The notes under the pieces are model-generated. The model did no database searches and was not told the origin of the DNA. It saw only the letters and a list, made by a program, of their open reading frames with translations. Positions 51,061 through 63,800 of a stretch of 64,000 nucleotides of DNA are shown piece by piece. Both the position numbers and the translations under genes were made by a program. The stretch is from Nocardia sp. NBC_00508 (GTDB taxonomy: Bacteria > Actinomycetota > Actinomycetes > Mycobacteriales > Mycobacteriaceae). The first letter of the stretch is position 1; each line of letters starts with the position of its first letter. The stretch spans positions 7,658,613 to 7,722,612 of the forward strand of contig NZ_CP107852.1 of assembly GCF_036346875.1 (NCBI RefSeq), read 5' to 3'.

Positions 51061-51346
51061 CAGCCGGTTCTCTTTCGCGAGTCCGCCCGCCCGGTGACGG
51101 CGCGCCTCCCCGATCGCGGTGTTCGGCAGCCGTCGAGTCGTCCTGCGGCACGCCGGCCGACTTCACGCTCGTGGACATGATCCGCGCACCGCGGCGACGC
51201 CCGGCCCAGCAGCGGCCGGGCGCTGCCTGCAGCCGACCGAGCGCCGGGGACCGGCCGAGCGGGATACCAGGAACGCCCACGCAGCAATCTCGCCTCTACT
51301 AGCCTTTAACTGGTCTTTTGCCGCTACGAAAGCCAGGAGGCGATCT

Positions 51347-52945
51347 GTGAGCACACTGCGGCGCGCAGTGCTCGGCCCCATAGCGATGGCAACCGCCATC
51401 GTGCTAGCCGCGACAGGATGCGGCGACGACTCGGACTCCGCGCCCGGAAACGGCACCTTGTCCAGCTCTGCGGCGATGCCCGATCAGGTGGCCGGAGTGC
51501 CGATCCCGGACGGGCGGATCGATGATGCGGTGGCCGAACTGGACCGACTCGCCGAAGACTTGCTCGACTCCTCCGGCGTCCCGGGCATGGCGGTCGCCGT
51601 CGTGCACGGCGGAAAGGTGGTGTACAGCCGAGGATTCGGGGTCCGCAACGTCGTCACCGAGGAGAAGGTGGACCCGGACACGGTCTTTCAGCTCGCGTCG
51701 GTTTCCAAGCCGGTCGGAGCGACGGTGGTCGCCCGCCGGATCGCCGCCGGTGGCGTCGAGTGGGACACCCCGGTGCGCAGGCTGCTGCCGTCCTTCGCGC
51801 TCGCCGATCCGTACGTCACCGATCACGTCACGATCGGTGACCTGTACGCGCACCGGTCCGGGCTGCCCGATCACGCGGGCGACCTGCTGGAAGACCTCGG
51901 CTATGACCGTCAGCAGGTACTCGACCGGCTGCGGCTGCTACCGCTGGGCGCCTTCCGGGACTCCTACGAGTACACCAATTTCGGCGTGACCGCGGCGGCC
52001 GTCGCCGTGGCGTCGGCCGCGGGCACCGACTGGGAGACGTTGTCGGAGCAGACCATCTACGATCCGCTCGGCATGGACTCGACCAGCTCCCGCTACGCCG
52101 ACTTCACCGCCCGCGCCAACCGCGCCCAGGGGCACGTCCTGGTCGACGGCAAGTACGCGGTGGCCAACCCGCCGCGCCAGCCGGACGCGCAGTCTCCCGC
52201 GGGCGGAGTCAGTTCCTCGGTCGCCGATATGGCCAAGTGGATGGCGATGGTACTTGCGAATGGCTCCGCGGGCGGCTCGGTGCTCGTGCCACCGGAGGAT
52301 CTGCTGCCCGCCATCTCGCCGCAAGCGGTGTCGGCGCCACCGAAAACGCCCGACGCGCGCGCCGGGTTCTATGGATTCGGCTTCAATGTGAGCAATTCCG
52401 CCGCGGGCCGGGTGGTACTCGGTCATTCCGGGGCGTTCGGTCTCGGCGCGGGTACCGCGTTCACCCTGATCCCCTCCGCCGACGTCGGCATCGTGACGTT
52501 GACCAACGCGGCACCGATCGGCGTGCCCGAGACACTGAATGCCGAGTTCGCCGATCTGGTCCAATTCGGGAAGATCCAACAGGACTGGCGCACGTTGTAC
52601 CGCACGGCATTTCAACCCCTCAGCGCGCCGACCGGCGCACTGAGCGGCGAACAGCCGCCGTCCGACCCGGTTCCCGCGCGGCCGCTCCCGAGTTACGCGG
52701 GCACCTACGACAACGCCTATTACGGACCGGCGACGGTCAGCAGCACCGATAAATCCCTGACCCTCACCTTGGGGCCGAGGAACATGACCTTCCCGCTGAA
52801 ACATTGGAACGGCAACACCTTCGTCTTCACCCCGCCCGGTGAGAACGCCAACCAAGGCACGATCTCCCAAGCGACCTTCGATGGCACCGAGCTCACGCTG
52901 GAGTACTACGACACCGAACAGCTGGGCGTTTTCACCCGCAGATAA
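51347..52945 (+). CDS. Lipoprotein serine hydrolase, beta-lactamase/DD-peptidase fold
   Basis: 532 residues from GTG 51347 with CAGGAGG seven bases upstream. The signal peptide ends in a lipobox (IVLAATGC, Cys 25), so it should be membrane-anchored outside the cell. Class C/DD-peptidase motifs: LASVSKPVG (Ser 118, Lys 121), YEYTNFG (YxN) and VLGHSGAFGLG (HxG). A C-terminal lipocalin-like domain follows (YAGTYDNAYYGPATVSS), as in many esterases and peptidases of this group. It could act on peptidoglycan peptides or esters. Confidence 0.9.
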   Translation: MSTLRRAVLGPIAMATAIVLAATGCGDDSDSAPGNGTLSSSAAMPDQVAGVPIPDGRIDDAVAELDRLAEDLLDSSGVPGMAVAVVHGGKVVYSRGFGVRNVVTEEKVDPDTVFQLASVSKPVGATVVARRIAAGGVEWDTPVRRLLPSFALADPYVTDHVTIGDLYAHRSGLPDHAGDLLEDLGYDRQQVLDRLRLLPLGAFRDSYEYTNFGVTAAAVAVASAAGTDWETLSEQTIYDPLGMDSTSSRYADFTARANRAQGHVLVDGKYAVANPPRQPDAQSPAGGVSSSVADMAKWMAMVLANGSAGGSVLVPPEDLLPAISPQAVSAPPKTPDARAGFYGFGFNVSNSAAGRVVLGHSGAFGLGAGTAFTLIPSADVGIVTLTNAAPIGVPETLNAEFADLVQFGKIQQDWRTLYRTAFQPLSAPTGALSGEQPPSDPVPARPLPSYAGTYDNAYYGPATVSSTDKSLTLTLGPRNMTFPLKHWNGNTFVFTPPGENANQGTISQATFDGTELTLEYYDTEQLGVFTRR

Positions 52946-53069
52946 ACGGTCAGCCGCTTCTCCGTGCGGTATCAGCGACTGCCCAGCAACGGAGGCGCTC
53001 GTCGAATGCTTCAGCGCGCCTCCGAGACCGTACTATGGCGTCTGACTGTTACTAGCACTAAGGATTTCG

Positions 53070-53705
53070 TTGAAGGGCTCGACTATAGCGATGCTCGGCA
53101 TCGCTGCCAGCGCGGCGTTCGGTATGACCGCCGCCCCCGCGACCGCCGACCAAATGGCAGACAAATCTCGCGTGATCGACACCGAAGACGGCTGGGAATT
53201 GCGGATCAGCAAGACCGCGGAAGACGTTCAACGCGTACCCAATCTGGCCGCCACACCATTCACCCGGGAAGGGTTCGTCACGTTGTCGGCGGCTGCCGAT
53301 ATCAGTGGCGAGGGCCAAGAAGCGGTGAATTCGGGGACATTGCAGCTGGGATACCAAATCGGCTGCCAGGCCGACGTGTCCAACGGCCTCACCGTCGGAA
53401 TATCCGCGGCGATCGGCCCGAACGCGATGGTGACCATCGCGCCCTCGCCCGGCGTCGCGGTCGGCGGCAGCGCGCTGGCCCTGCCGAACATGTCGACAAC
53501 CATCAAGCCGGGCACCATCAGCACCATCACACTCGGCACGAAAACGCTTGCCGGGCCGCATGGTTCGATCTCCCTCGATCAGATACAGATCAAGATCGAT
53601 GCGTGTGCGGGCGCGGTCAGCCTGCGCTCGTTCGCGATCGTGTCGATATCCACCGCTACGGCCGACAATTCGGTCGCGGTCTACGGTGACCCGATATGGC
53701 TGTGA
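53070..53705 (+). CDS. MspA-family porin
   Basis: 211 residues from TTG 53070 with AAGGA six bases upstream. Signal peptide cleaved near APATADQ. The mature part has the MspA pattern: EDGWELRISKTAEDVQRVPN, LAATPFTREGFVTLSAAADI, LQLGYQIGCQADVSNGLTVG, and a final acidic/aromatic strand ending YGDPIWL. MspA octamers form hydrophilic pores in the mycolate outer membrane, supporting a mycolate-bearing host. Two Cys (GCQAD, DACAG) could pair. Its stop overlaps the start of the next gene by 10 bp. Confidence 0.92.
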   Translation: MKGSTIAMLGIAASAAFGMTAAPATADQMADKSRVIDTEDGWELRISKTAEDVQRVPNLAATPFTREGFVTLSAAADISGEGQEAVNSGTLQLGYQIGCQADVSNGLTVGISAAIGPNAMVTIAPSPGVAVGGSALALPNMSTTIKPGTISTITLGTKTLAGPHGSISLDQIQIKIDACAGAVSLRSFAIVSISTATADNSVAVYGDPIWL

Positions 53706-54034
53706 TCCGCATGCGGGGATGGCGGCGTTGGATCGCGCCGGCCGGTACGTCGGTTTCGCTGATCATCGCGGCGGCCACCGCCTCCGCCGAACCCATCGTC
53801 CCTGCCGATCCACCGTCGACATGCAGCGAATCACCGGGCGCGGCACCATCTCCCGCGTGCGGCAAAGCACCGCAGTCGCGAGGTGTGCCTGCGCAACCGC
53901 AGCCACCGCTGCCACTGCAGATGCTGGCTCCCCCGCCCGCACGCTCGACACCCAGCACGAACACGCCCGCCGGCGCGCTCGTGCCGCCCGCACCGGGGCC
54001 GGGCGGAGGCACACCGATCGTGCCCGCCAAGTAG
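53696..54034 (+). CDS. Small secreted proline-rich protein
   Basis: 112 residues whose ATG lies within the last codons of the porin gene. A basic start and hydrophobic helix (RWIAPAGTSVSLIIAAATAS, cleavage near ASA) are followed by a low-complexity Pro/Ala-rich chain with two Cys (STCSESPG, PACGKAP). It resembles short proteins encoded after MspA-type porins in nocardiae. Probably secreted or lodged in the envelope. Function unknown. Confidence 0.6.
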   Translation: MAVIRMRGWRRWIAPAGTSVSLIIAAATASAEPIVPADPPSTCSESPGAAPSPACGKAPQSRGVPAQPQPPLPLQMLAPPPARSTPSTNTPAGALVPPAPGPGGGTPIVPAK

Positions 54035-54046
54035 TCGGCCGGTCTA

Positions 54047-54079
54047 CTGCTGGCGGGTCTCGTCCGAGCCCGCCAGCAG
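54047..54079. terminator. Strong bidirectional hairpin between convergent genes
   Basis: CTGCTGGCGGG (54047-54057) pairs perfectly with CCCGCCAGCAG (54069-54079); the 11-nt loop also contains CTCG/CGAG pairing. It sits between the porin operon and the convergent HXXEE gene, 13 bp after one stop. No U-run, as is usual in these genomes. Confidence 0.7.
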
Positions 54080-54107
54080 GCATCAGCAGCGGTGTGGGGC
54101 GCGATGG

Positions 54108-54617
54108 TCAGCCGAGGAACAGGACTCCGATCGCGGCGGCGGCGACGGTCGTGCCGATGGCGAGCGCGGCTGCCAGTTGCAGGCCGGTGAGCAGGCGTTC
54201 GCGGCGGCCCCAGAGGAACATCATCAGCGTGGCCGGCAAGGCGACGGTGGCGGCGGTGACCATGCCCGGTGAGTAGTCGCCGAACCAGGCCGCGGTGCCG
54301 AGGTGGAACACGGCGTTGACCGCGAACTGCCACTGGAACGCCACCGCCATGACCACCCACCCGGTCGCGGCGTTCGGCCGCGCGGCACGCCGAGAACACC
54401 ACAGGACCAGCAGGATCAGCGGGATATGGCTGACCGCGAACGTCTCGGTGGTCAACGGCGCGAAATGCGTACTCACCCAGACCGCGAACCCGGGCATCTC
54501 CTCGAGGGTGTGCACCACGAACACCGCGAACGGCACCCACAACATCAGCGCCCGGACCACCGCCGGTTCCAGCGGCAGCCCTGGGCGTGGGCGGACTGTG
54601 GCAAGTGTGTCGGTCAT
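54108..54617 (-). CDS. HXXEE-type integral membrane protein
   Basis: 169 residues from ATG 54617 with AAGGGG upstream. Four to five membrane helices (VVRALMLWVPFAVFVVH, SHIPLILLVLWCS, GWVVMAVAFQWQFAVNAVFH, MVTAATVALPATLMMFLWG, LQLAAALAIGTTVAAAAIGV). The family motif HTLEEMPGF ends the first helix, and further His residues in helices (AVFHLG) could bind metal. Biochemical role unknown. It lies 262 bp downstream of the NRPS stop on the same strand. Confidence 0.85.
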   Translation of the reverse strand: MTDTLATVRPRPGLPLEPAVVRALMLWVPFAVFVVHTLEEMPGFAVWVSTHFAPLTTETFAVSHIPLILLVLWCSRRAARPNAATGWVVMAVAFQWQFAVNAVFHLGTAAWFGDYSPGMVTAATVALPATLMMFLWGRRERLLTGLQLAAALAIGTTVAAAAIGVLFLG

Positions 54618-54885
54618 CGACAACCCCTTCCATAGGTAAACATATGCGAATCTGACTATATATTGCGAGAGTGGTCGGTCAACCCCTCGGGCAGTCGTGA
54701 TCTCAGATCATCGCGGGGGCCGCCACCGCATCCGGTCGCACCCTCTGGTGCAGAACGCCAGGGCGCGTGAGGGTGCAGGTGTGGACGACATCCGTCGGCG
54801 AAGATCGAAGTCGATCGGTCGCAAGCTCGCCCGGTCAGCCGCTGGTCGAACGGCTGACCGGGTGGCTTCGCGGCGAGGCCGGAGT

Positions 54886-57800
54886 TCACTCCTGGCCGGT
54901 CGGGCCCTCTCGCCAGGTCGTGGTCAGGACATCGGCGATTCGGGCGAGTCCGGTGGCGGTGGTCATCTGCCAGTGGGTGGTGGCAACGGCGTGGTTGTGG
55001 ACTGTGCCGTCGACGATCTCACTCCAGATCGACGCACCGACGCAGCCCGTCGGGTCGTCGAGGGCCGCGGTGAAATATACGACGTCTCCTCGATAGCGCG
55101 GCGGCTGATAGGCGCTGCGCAGCGCCACGGAATGCACCGCCGCGTCGAGGATCCGGGCCACCCGCTCGGCGCCGAAGGACGCGAACGGTTCGGGCAGTTC
55201 GGTGAGTTTCTGCGGCAGCGCGACCCAATCCAGCTCCGCGACGTTGCCGAGATCCCCGGCCGCTTCACCGAGGAGACCACCGATCAATTCGGCCACCGGC
55301 ACCTGCCCGGCGTCGGTGACCACAGTCCCCGGTGGGTCGGCCATGTAGCTGTCCATCACCGCCAGCAGGGCGACGGTTTCGCCCTCGCGCTGCAGTTGCA
55401 CCGCTATCTCGTGGGCGAGGACACCGCCGAACGACCAACCCAGCAGGTGGTACGGGCCAGCCGGTTGCACCGAGCGGACCAGCTCGACATAGCGGGCTGC
55501 CCAGTCCTCGATCGAATCCGGCATCACCTCCTCGGTGGCCAGCACCGGGGTTTGCAGGCCGTAGAGGGGCCGGTCCGGGTCGAGGTAGGCCGCCAGGCCC
55601 GCATACGACCAGGAGATCCCGGACACAGGATGCACACAGAACAGCGGTGCGGCCGAACCACCCGGCCGTAACGGCAGCAACATCTCGAAGGCCGCCTCCG
55701 TCTCCACACCGCCGCCCGCACGGCGCGCCAGATCTGCGACCAACCCTGCGGGCGTGGGCGTGGTGAACACCCGCATCACCGGCACCTTCGTGCCGAGCGC
55801 CGAGGACAGCCGGGCGGTCAGCTTCGCCGCGATCAGCGAGTTTCCGCCGCGTTCGAAGAAGTTGTCGTCCATCCCGAAACGATCCGCGCCCAGCACCTCC
55901 GCGAAAGCCGCGGCCACCGTCGCCTCCACCGGGGTTGCCGGCGCCCGGAACTCCCGCGCCCGGAACTCCGGCGCGGGCAACGCGCGACGATCGAGTTTCC
56001 CGTTCGGCGTCAACGGCAGAGTCTCCAGCACCACGATCGCGGCGGGCACCATGTAACTGGTGAGGAAATCCCCGACCCGACTGCGGAGTTCGGCCGGGTC
56101 CAGCCGCACACCCGGCTCGGCCAGCACGTAACCGACCAGTTGCTCCCCCAGCAGCCCGTCGGTACGGACCACCGCGACGGCCTGACTCACGCCCGGGCAG
56201 CGCCCCAGCGCCGCTTCGATCTCCCCGAGTTCGATCCGGAAACCGCGCAACTGCACCTGCCGGTCGCCGCGCCCGCCGTAGGCGAGCCCCGGCTCACCAC
56301 CGGACCGCGTCCAGCGAGCGAGGTCACCCGACCGGTACATTCGCGACCCGGGCCGCCCGAACGGGCTCGCCACAAACCGGGTCGCGGTCAGGCCCGGCAG
56401 CCCCGAATAGCCGCGGGACAGTTGGCTGCCCTCGACATAGACCTCCCCGGGAGTGCCGAACGGTGCCGGACGCAGACGCTGGTCGAGCACGTAAGCATCC
56501 AGCCCGGGCAGCGCGCGACCGACGAGACTGGCGTGGCTGTCGGCCAGTTGTTCACCCAGCGGCAGGAACGACACATGCACCGTGGTCTCGGTGATGCCAT
56601 ACATATTGACCAACCGCGGCGCATCCCCGGGATGACGCTCGTACCAGCGCGCCAACTGCCGCAGATCCAGCGCCTCACCACCGAAGATCACATACCGCAA
56701 TGCCAACTCTGCCGGTGACGCGCCCCGATCGGCCTCCACCAACTGGTAGAACGCCGACGGGGTCTGATTCAACACCGTCACCCGCTCCCGGACGAGCAAC
56801 TCACGCAACAACTCCGGTGACCGCGACGTCGCATAGTCCACCACCACCACGCTGCCGCCGGTGACCAGCGCGCACCACAACTCCCACACCGAGAAGTCGA
56901 ACGCGAACGAATGGAACAACGCCCACACATCACCCTCATCGAACCCGAACAACGGCCGGGAATTGGCGAACAACTCCACCACATTCCGGTGCGTCACCCC
57001 CACACCCTTCGGCACACCCGTCGAACCCGACGTGAAGATCACATACGCCAGGTTGTCCGGCCGCAACGGCGCCACCCGCTCCACATCGGTGACCGGGTCA
57101 TCGGCCAACCCCGCCACGTGCTCCAGCAACACCACCGGCAGATCGGTTTCCGGCAAGGCCGACCGTTCCTCAGCCGTGGTCAACACACACACCGGAGCCG
57201 CACCCGCGAGCACACCCGCCACCCGCTGCGCCGGGTAGGTCAGATCGAGCGGCACATACGCCGCACCCGCCGCGAGCACACCCAGCAACGCCACCGGCAG
57301 CGCTTCAGTCCGTGACACAGCCACCGCCACCAGGGATTCCGGCCCAGCACCCGCCGCGATCAACGCCCGGGCAACCTGGCTCGCACACCGATCCAACACA
57401 CCGAAACTCAGCGCCGCATCGCCGAACCGAACGGCTGTCGCGTCAGGCCGAAGCCGTGCCTGCTCCCCGATCAACTCGGGCAGCGTCGTAGCGGGCGCCG
57501 AAGCGTGGCACGACGTGGGTTCACCCAGCACTATGGCGCGTTCGGACGAACTGAGCAGATCGATGTCCCCGACGGGTTCCGTAGGATCGGCGGCCACCGC
57601 CGCCAAGATTCGGCCGAATCGATCCGCGAAGCCCTGCACCGTCGCGTCGTCGAAGAGGTCGCTGGCGAAGGAGAACTCCGCGTACATGCCCACGTCGTGA
57701 CCGGTTTCCGCGTCGGCGTCGAACGCCGCGCCGTTCTCCCGGACAGCCAGTGACAGATCGAATTTCGCGGTGCCGACCTCGAAATCGACTGCCTCGACCC

Positions 57801-60800
57801 GCAATCCGGGCAGTTCGAGACGCTTCTCCGGCAGATTGTCGAAGGTCAGCGATACCTGGAACAGCGGGTGTCGCGCAGTGGAGCGTTGCGGATTGAGCAG
57901 TTCCACGAGACGTTCGAAGGGCAGGTCGGCGTGGGCGAATGCCTGCAGATCCGTACTCCGGGTCCGCGCGAGCAGCTCCTCGAAGGTCAGCCTGCCCGGC
58001 ACCTGAGTGCGCAGCACCAGGGTGTTGACGAACATGCCGATCATATCGTCGAATTCCGGCTCACCACGCCCGGCCACCGGGGTGCCGATCGCGATGTCGT
58101 CAGTGCCGGACACGCGCGCCAGCAAGACCGCGAAGGCCGCGTGCACGACCATGAACAACGTCACGTTCTGCGCACGGGCCAGGGCCCGCAGCTCCCGGTA
58201 GAGGTCGGCGTCGATCGTGAATCCGACGCGTCTACCGGCAAAGGACTGCACTGAGGGACGGAGGCGGTCGGTCGGCAGCGGCAGTTCGTCGGGTAGCCCC
58301 GCGAGCGCCGAGCGCCAATAGTCGATCTGCTCGACGATGGGGCTGTGTGGGTCGTCCTCCGAGCCGAGCACACTGCGTTGCCACAGTCCGAAATCCGCGT
58401 ATTGCAGCGGAAGCGGTGCCCAGCCGGGCGCGACTCCGGCCACGTGGGCGGCGTACGCGAGCATCACGTCGCGAGTCAGCGGGCCCATGGACCACCCGTC
58501 GGCGCTGATGTGGTGGGCGACGAAGACCAGTACGTGCTCGGTGTCGGACAGCTGCAGCAAGGCGGTGCGGAACGGGAGTTCGACGGTGACGTCGAAACCT
58601 TTCGTCAAGACGCCGCTGATTTCTTGGGCGACCTCGTCGGCCCCGATTCGCTTCGGCAGCAGATCGATCGGGACGTCGGACGGCTCGAGCACTCGTTGCA
58701 CCGGGCCTGCCGGAGTCTGCGGGTAGCGGGTGCGCAGCGTCTCGTGCCTGCCCACGAGGTCGGCGACGGCTTGCCGGAGAGCGGTGACGTCGAGCGGGCC
58801 GGCCAGCCGGACCGCGACCGGGATGTTGTCGACCGCGGAGGTGGGGTCGAACTGGTTGAGGAACCACATCCGTTGCTGCGCCAGCGACAACGGGATCTGC
58901 TCCGGTCGTGGACCCGCCACCGGCGCGCGGCGACCATCCACGCCCGCATGCTGTTCGGACCGAAAGGCCAGCCCGGCCACCGTGGACGCTTCGAACAGGG
59001 CGCGCACCGGCACCCTGGTGTCGAGTGCGGCGCCGAGCCTGGCCGCGACTTGCGTGGCCAGCAGCGAATTGCCGCCGAGCGCGAAGAAGTCGTCCTCGGC
59101 GCCCACGCGGTCGACGCCGAGCACGTCGGCATAGATACCGGCGACGATCTCCTCGACCGGCGTCGACGGCGCCCGGTACACCGTCGCGACGAACTCCGGT
59201 TCGGGTAGCGCCGGACGGTCGAGTTTGCCGTTGACGTTCAAGGGCAGCGCGTCGAGCACGACGAACGCCGATGGCACCATGTACGACGGCAGCACGGCAC
59301 CGAGAGCCGACTGCACCTGGGCGACATCGAGGTTCGCGGAGTCATCCGACGGCACCAGATAGGCGACCAAGCGGTCACCGGTATGCGCGTCGCTTCGCGC
59401 GATCACGACGGCCTGCGCGATCCCGGGCAGGGTCAGCAGTGCGGTTTCGATCTCGCCGGGTTCGACGCGGAAGCCACGGATCTTGACCTGGAAGTCGCTG
59501 CGACCGCGGTATTCCAGTTCACCCGCGCGATTCCACACGGCCAGGTCGCCGGTGCGGTACATCCGCTCGCCCGCGCCGAACGGATCGGGAACGAACCGCT
59601 CCGCGCTCAGCCCCGCATGCCCGAAGTAGCCTCGCGCCAGCTGCGCACCGGCCAGATACAGTTCGCCCACGACACCGTCGGGAACCGGCTGCAAACGACC
59701 ATCGAGCACGTACACCCGGTTGTTCCACTCCGGTACTCCGATGGGCACGGTGGCCTCGTCGCCCTCGGTGACCCGATGGCAGGTGACCGAGACCGCCGCC
59801 TCCGTCGGGCCGTAGAGATCGAACAGCTCGGTGCGCGGATGCGCACGGCGGAACCGCTGCGCGAGCGCGGCGGAAAGCACTTCACCGATGGCCAGCACGC
59901 GCCACAGCGAGTCGGGCAGCCCCGCGGTGAGCAGTGCCTCCAGCATCGACGGCACGACGTGCAGGGTGGTCACCCATTCCCGGGCCATCAGCTCGGTGAG
60001 ATAGGCCGGGTCACGGTGTCCGTCGGGTGCGGCGATGATCAGCCGCCCGCCGCACACCGCCGCCGACCAGAATTCCCACACCGACAAGTCGAACGTGGCG
60101 GCGGTCTTCAGCAAAATCGCGTCGGCGGCGTCGAGGCCGAATTCGGTGTTCTTCCATCGCAATTGATTGACAATCGCGTCGTGCGGCACCGCGACGCCCT
60201 TCGGCAGGCCGGTGGAGCCCGAGGTGAAGATCACGTACGCGGTGTGCTGCGGCCGCAGCGGGACGATCCGGTCGGTATCGGAGATCGGCGTCGGGTCGAG
60301 CCCGGCGAGATCGAGTTCGGGCAAACGCAGCACCGGCGCGAGTTCGGTGTCGAACCGAGTTCCGGCCAGCACACAGACCGGGCCGACCGCCTCCAGGATG
60401 TAACGGGTGCGTTCGGCGGGCTGCTCCGGGTCCACTGGCACGTAGGCGCCGCCCGATTTGGCCGTCGCGTACATGGCGACGAGCAGATCCACCGAACGCG
60501 GCAACGCCAGCACCACCCGTGACTCCGGACCGACGCCCAGCGAGATGAGATGCCGCGCAAGGCGGTTGGCCCGCGCATCCAGCTCACCGTAGGTCAGTTC
60601 GGTGGCGCCTTCCGGTGCGTCGGCGACGACGGCGACGGCATCCGGCGAGTTCGCCACGACGGCGTCGAGCAGCGACACCAGCGTCGCCGACGCGTCGGCG
60701 GGCCGCTGGGTGGCGTTGCGCCGCATCAGGATGTCGGCGCGCTCGGCCTCGCTCAGGATCGCTATCTCCCCGACAGCGGTCTTGGGAGCCCGCACTATGG

Positions 60801-63800
60801 TGTCCAGGATCCGCGACAGTCGCGCGACGATGGTATGCGCTGTCGAGGCGTCGAAGAGGTTATCGGCGTAGGTCAGGAAACCGTTGATACCGGCCGCCGC
60901 GCCGGACTCGGCGTAGCTGTCGGCGACGATCAGGTGCAGGTCGAACTGCGACAGGCCGGTGCTCAGATCCAGCCCCGACACCGTCAGATCCGGAAGTTCC
61001 AAGCTGGCCTCGGCCAGGTTCTGGAACGAGAAGCCCACTTGGAACAGCGGGTGGCGGGCGGTGGAGCGGACCGGATCGAGCACCTCGACCAGCCGCTCGA
61101 ACGGCACGTCGGCGTTGGCGAACGCCTGGATATCGGCATCCCGTTGCCGGGCGAGGAGTTCGATGAAGGGCTCACCAGAGTCGATGCGGGTGCGGAAGAC
61201 CAGGGTGTTGACGAACATGCCGATGAGGTCGTCCAGCACGGCTTCGCCCCGGCCCGCGATCGGGGTGCCGATGGCGATGTCGTCGGTCTGCGCGAGCCGG
61301 GCCAGCAGCACCGCGAGGGCGGTGTGGACCACCATGAACAGGGTCGCGCTGTGGTCGTGGGCCAGGTCGAGGAGGGCCTGATGGGTCGCGGCGTCGACGC
61401 GTACCTCCACCCGGCCGCCGCTGAACGATTGCACCGCCGGACGGGGCCGGTCGGTGGGCAGGTCCAGTTGCTCGGGCAGCCCGGCCAGCGTCCGTCGCCA
61501 GTAGGCGAGCTGCTCGGCGGCGCGGGAGTCCGCGTCGCTTTCCGAACCGAGGAGTTCGTGCTGCCAGATGCAGTAGTCGGCGTACTGCACGGGCAGCGGC
61601 ATCCAGTTCGGCGCCGCACCCGCCGCGCGTGCGGCGTAGGCGACCATCAGATCCCGGGTCAGCGGACGCAACGAGAAGCCGTCGGCGCTGATGTGGTGCA
61701 CCACCATGGCGAGCACATGATCGACGGGCCCGGCAGGATCCGCACCCGCGACGCGCAACAGCGCCACGTTGACCGGAACCTCGACGGTGACGTCGAAGGT
61801 GATCGAAATCGCCTCGGCCACTGCGGATTCGACGTCCTCAGGCGCCACCGTCCGCACCTCGAACCGCGGCACGGCCTGATCCGGTGGAAGGATCACTTGC
61901 GCGGGCCCCTGTGCGGTCTGCGGATAAACGGTGCGCAGGATCTCGTGCCGGTTCAGCACGTCCGCGATGGCGGCGTGCAGCGCGGCCACATCGAGTGCCC
62001 CGGTCAGCCGGACCGCCACCGGCACGTTGTAGGCCGCTGATCCGGCGTCGAACTGATTGAGGAACCACATCCGCCGCTGGGCCGAGGACAGCGGGATGTG
62101 CTCGGGCCGTCGGCGGGCGGTCAGCTGCCCGCGGCCACCGGAGTCCGCGTAGTCGGTCAGCCGGGCAGCGAGCTCGGCGACGGTCGACGCCCCGAACAGC
62201 AACCCCACCGGCACCTGGGCGTCCAGCTCGGCGCCGAGCCGCGCCGCGGCCTGGGTGGCGATCAGCGAGTTGCCGCCCAGGCGGAAGAAATCGTCGTCGG
62301 CGCCGATCGGCTGGGTCGTGCGCAGCAGTTCGGCGAACACGTCCGCGACCGTCTCTTCGAGCCGTCCCGACGGCGGCCGGAACTCGGCAATGGCCAGTTG
62401 CGGCCGCGGCAGGGCGCGCCGGTCCAGCTTGCCGACCGGGGTCAACGGGATCTCGTCGAGCACGACGACGGCCGTGGGCACCATGTGGGCGGGCAGCGTG
62501 TGCCCGAGATCGTCGATAATTGCCGCAGTGTCGATGGACGCATCCGGTACCGGCAGCACATAGGACACGAGGATCGTTGCGCCGGAAGGTGATTCACGAC
62601 CGATGGTAACCGCGAAGTCGATGTCCGGACGAGCGGAAAGCGCCGCGTCGATCTCCCCGAGTTCGATCCGGAAGCCGCGGACCTTGACCTGGAAGTCGTT
62701 GCGGCCGATGTAGTCCATGACCGTCTGCCCGTCGATTCGGCGATGGCGCACGACGTCCCCGGTGCGGTAGAGCCGTGCACCGGGCACGCCGTACGGGTCG
62801 GCGACGAAACGGGAGGCGGTGAGCGCGAGACGGCTGTGGTAGCCACGCGCGAGCTGGTCGCCTCCGAGATACAGTTCGCCCGCGATGCCTTCGGGGACCG
62901 GTCGCAACCTGCCGTCGAGCACCAGCGCGCGCATGCCCCGGATCGGTCCCCCGATCGTGACCGGCCCCTCCGGAGACAACGCATCGCTGATATTGGTCAT
63001 GATCGTGGTTTCGGTGGGCCCGTAGCCGTTGTAGAACTCGCGGGTCCGCCGGCCTGCGATCGGCTGGACCCAGCGCCGCAGCAGCTCCGGCGGGCATGCC
63101 TCACCACCGGCGATCACCACCCGGAGCCGGTCGAGTCCGGCCGGGTCCATCGACGCCAGCGCGGCGGGCGTGACGAAGGCGTGGGTTACGCGCTCGCGGC
63201 GCAGCAGTGCGGTCAAGTCGGCGCCGCCATAGACGGTCGGCGCCACCACCACCATGGTCGCCGCGCCGCCGATGGCAAGCAGCAATTCCAGGACCGACGC
63301 ATCGAAGGACGGTGACGCGAAATGCAATGTGCGCGAACTACTCGTGACGCGATAGCGTTCGCGCTGCTCCGCACAGAAACCGGACAGGCCCGCGTGGGTG
63401 ACCACCACGCCCTTCGGCACCCCCGTGGAACCCGAGGTGTAGATGACGTAGGCCGGGTGCTCCGGACGCAGCGGTCGTGTCCGATCCGCGTCGGTGACCG
63501 GGTCGGTGGCCTGCCGGTCGAGGCCGTGCACGAACTCGACGGTGTCGATGACCAGCCACTCGACCTCGTCGGGCAGGTCGGCGCGCACCGCGTCGACGGT
63601 CAGACCGAACACCGCCCGCGAATCCGACACCATGTGCGCGACCCGGTCGCGAGGATAATGCGGGTCGACGGGTACGAAACCCGCTCCGGTCTTCGCGATG
63701 GCCCACACCGCGAGCACCGACTCCAGCGATCGAGGAATCCCCACCGCCACCAGGTCTTCGGGCCCGATGCCTCGGGCGATCAGCGCCCGCGCCAATTGGG